Origin: Spirochaetaceae bacterium
GTDB lineage: Bacteria; Spirochaetota; Spirochaetia; UBA9216
DNA length: 34,675 nt
Direction: 5' to 3'
Assembly (NCBI GenBank): GCA_028527945.1
Contig: JAQQAK010000013.1
Span: 1 to 34,675, forward strand
Position numbers and translations under genes: made by a program. Every line of letters begins with the position of its first letter. Position 1 is the stretch's first letter. The notes beneath the pieces were generated by a model. It searched no databases. It was given only the letters and a program-made list of their open reading frames with translations, and was not told where the DNA came from. Positions 33,909-34,675 of this stretch are shown piece by piece.

Positions 33909-34405
33909 TGAATGATTTTCAATGGAAATGGAGAGATGAATTTCATCTTGAAGCTCACAAGCATGATTTTCTTGTTCCTGTAGAAAAAATCTTGCAGGAT
34001 ATAAAACCAATTGTTTATGATTTTTTTTCTTCAGCTAAAAAAGATATTAGCGGAGAGCCTGTTTGGTTTCATGAAGATTTTGAGCTTGATTATGAAACAG
34101 GTCTGTCGGGTGTAAAAAAAGTTGCTCCTGATAGTAGTGAGTCTTTCTGGGCATACCGGTTAGGAAGAAAAATTCCTTCTCATTTATGTTTAGGAGAAAA
34201 ACAACCTACAAAGAGTTTGTGCCTTTGGGGAATGTGGATGCCTGAAACTTTTCTGATACATACAATATATGCCGGAACAACTGCTCCCAGAGAAATTCAT
34301 GATCCTGAAATAAGGTTGTCAGAATTACCAGAGGCTATAGATTTTTGGCGTACTCGTGCGTTGATAGTAAAAGAAGGGGAGTTTAGTGAATTGCCTAAGT
34401 TATGA
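33908..34405 (+). CDS. Unknown 165-residue protein of the sugar-uptake operon
   Basis: I do not recognise this 165-residue protein. It has no signal peptide or membrane segment, so it is probably cytoplasmic. Visible features are a charged, aromatic N-terminus (MNDFQWKWRDEFHLEAHKHD), a cysteine/tryptophan patch (LCLWGMWMPE) and GTTAPREIHDPEI. The A of its ATG is the last A of the permease stop, and its end overlaps the HAD gene by 20 nt. It is thus translated as part of the operon and may process the imported sugar or sense it; that is inference from position only. Confidence 0.75.
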   Translation: MNDFQWKWRDEFHLEAHKHDFLVPVEKILQDIKPIVYDFFSSAKKDISGEPVWFHEDFELDYETGLSGVKKVAPDSSESFWAYRLGRKIPSHLCLGEKQPTKSLCLWGMWMPETFLIHTIYAGTTAPREIHDPEIRLSELPEAIDFWRTRALIVKEGEFSELPKL

Positions 34406-34675
34406 ATTTCTTGAGTCTTGTATAGACAAAAACTCAAACAATGAAAATATTAAGCACATTGCAATTTTTGATATAGATTCTACTATTATGAATACTGCTC
34501 CAAGAAATATGAAAATATTGGAGGAGCTTTCTGAAGAAATACCTTCTTTAAAACCGGCTCTATCAGGTGTCACAGAAGATGATTTAGGCTGGAACATAGT
34601 CTCCATAATTGAAAAAAAAGTTGATGTATCGCTAAAGCTTAAAGATAAAATATTAGCTTTCTGGAAAGAACGATT
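34386..34675 (+). CDS. HAD-family phosphatase, N-terminal part (cut by window)
   Basis: Starting at GTG 34386, the frame reads through the window edge and encodes MNCLSYEFLESCIDKN, then HIAIFDIDSTIMNTAPRN. The DIDST segment is HAD motif I, with the nucleophile and acid/base aspartates; later motifs lie outside. GGGGAG (34376-34381) precedes the GTG by 4 nt and the gene overlaps the end of the previous one by 20 nt. In an RpiR/sugar-transport operon such a phosphatase could dephosphorylate a sugar phosphate. Confidence 0.72.
   Translation, partial: MNCLSYEFLESCIDKNSNNENIKHIAIFDIDSTIMNTAPRNMKILEELSEEIPSLKPALSGVTEDDLGWNIVSIIEKKVDVSLKLKDKILAFWKER

Noticed and set aside
1..34675. CRISPR arrays, tRNA/rRNA genes, transposases, phage genes
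   Set aside because: No regularly spaced direct repeats, no cloverleaf or rRNA stretches, and no transposase, integrase or phage proteins were seen on either strand.

Overview
The window looks like chromosomal DNA from an AT-rich spirochaete. This is inferred from protein style and gene content: lipoproteins with loose lipoboxes, a sugar-binding protein starting its mature part with GQQEKK, a sole long Rel protein, and an alpha-2-macroglobulin/PBP1C pair. The species cannot be fixed from sequence alone. I see no rRNA, tRNA, CRISPR array, insertion sequence or prophage gene.

Layout. 1-620: 5' part of a small heat-shock gene (minus strand) behind a sigma-54-like promoter, with a dyad upstream. 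621-5642: M16 zinc-peptidase lipoprotein, Rob-like AraC regulator, esterase lipoprotein. 5800-9832: overlapping three-gene unit of a membrane class III nucleotidyl cyclase, a membrane-anchored coiled-coil protein and an exported coiled-coil protein. 9909-11430: PAQR/hemolysin III protein, a 63-residue four-cysteine protein and a divergent-PAP2 membrane protein. 11431-13089: hairpin-rich DNA around ychF. 13090-15157: aldo/keto reductase with two 4Fe-4S motifs plus a Gfo/Idh/MocA oxidoreductase. 15168-17955 (minus): rel-trmJ. 18053-19519: divergent M28-like exported protein. 19577-21485 (minus): prfA-prmC. 21636-29653: a membrane-anchored alpha-2-macroglobulin with intact thioester motif, then pbpC. 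29892-34675: RpiR-type regulator, sugar-binding protein, two permeases, an unknown 165-residue protein and the start of a HAD phosphatase, forming one probable operon.

Functional threads. prfA-prmC pairs a release factor with its modifying enzyme. rel governs (p)ppGpp. The A2M-PBP1C pair is a known envelope-defence unit. The rpiR operon is a regulated sugar uptake unit without its own ATPase gene inside the window.

Most unusual signals: (1) two structured, diverged tandem copies of a roughly 70-nt element, with one compensatory base-pair change, followed by an intrinsic terminator placed directly before the aldo/keto reductase ribosome-binding site; (2) a near-consensus sigma-54 promoter with an upstream dyad on the hsp20 gene; (3) several genes whose predicted transcription start coincides with the start codon and which lack a Shine-Dalgarno sequence (araC-like, hemolysin III, prfA, A2M); (4) a cluster of hairpins before ychF, including an 18-bp perfect inverted repeat.
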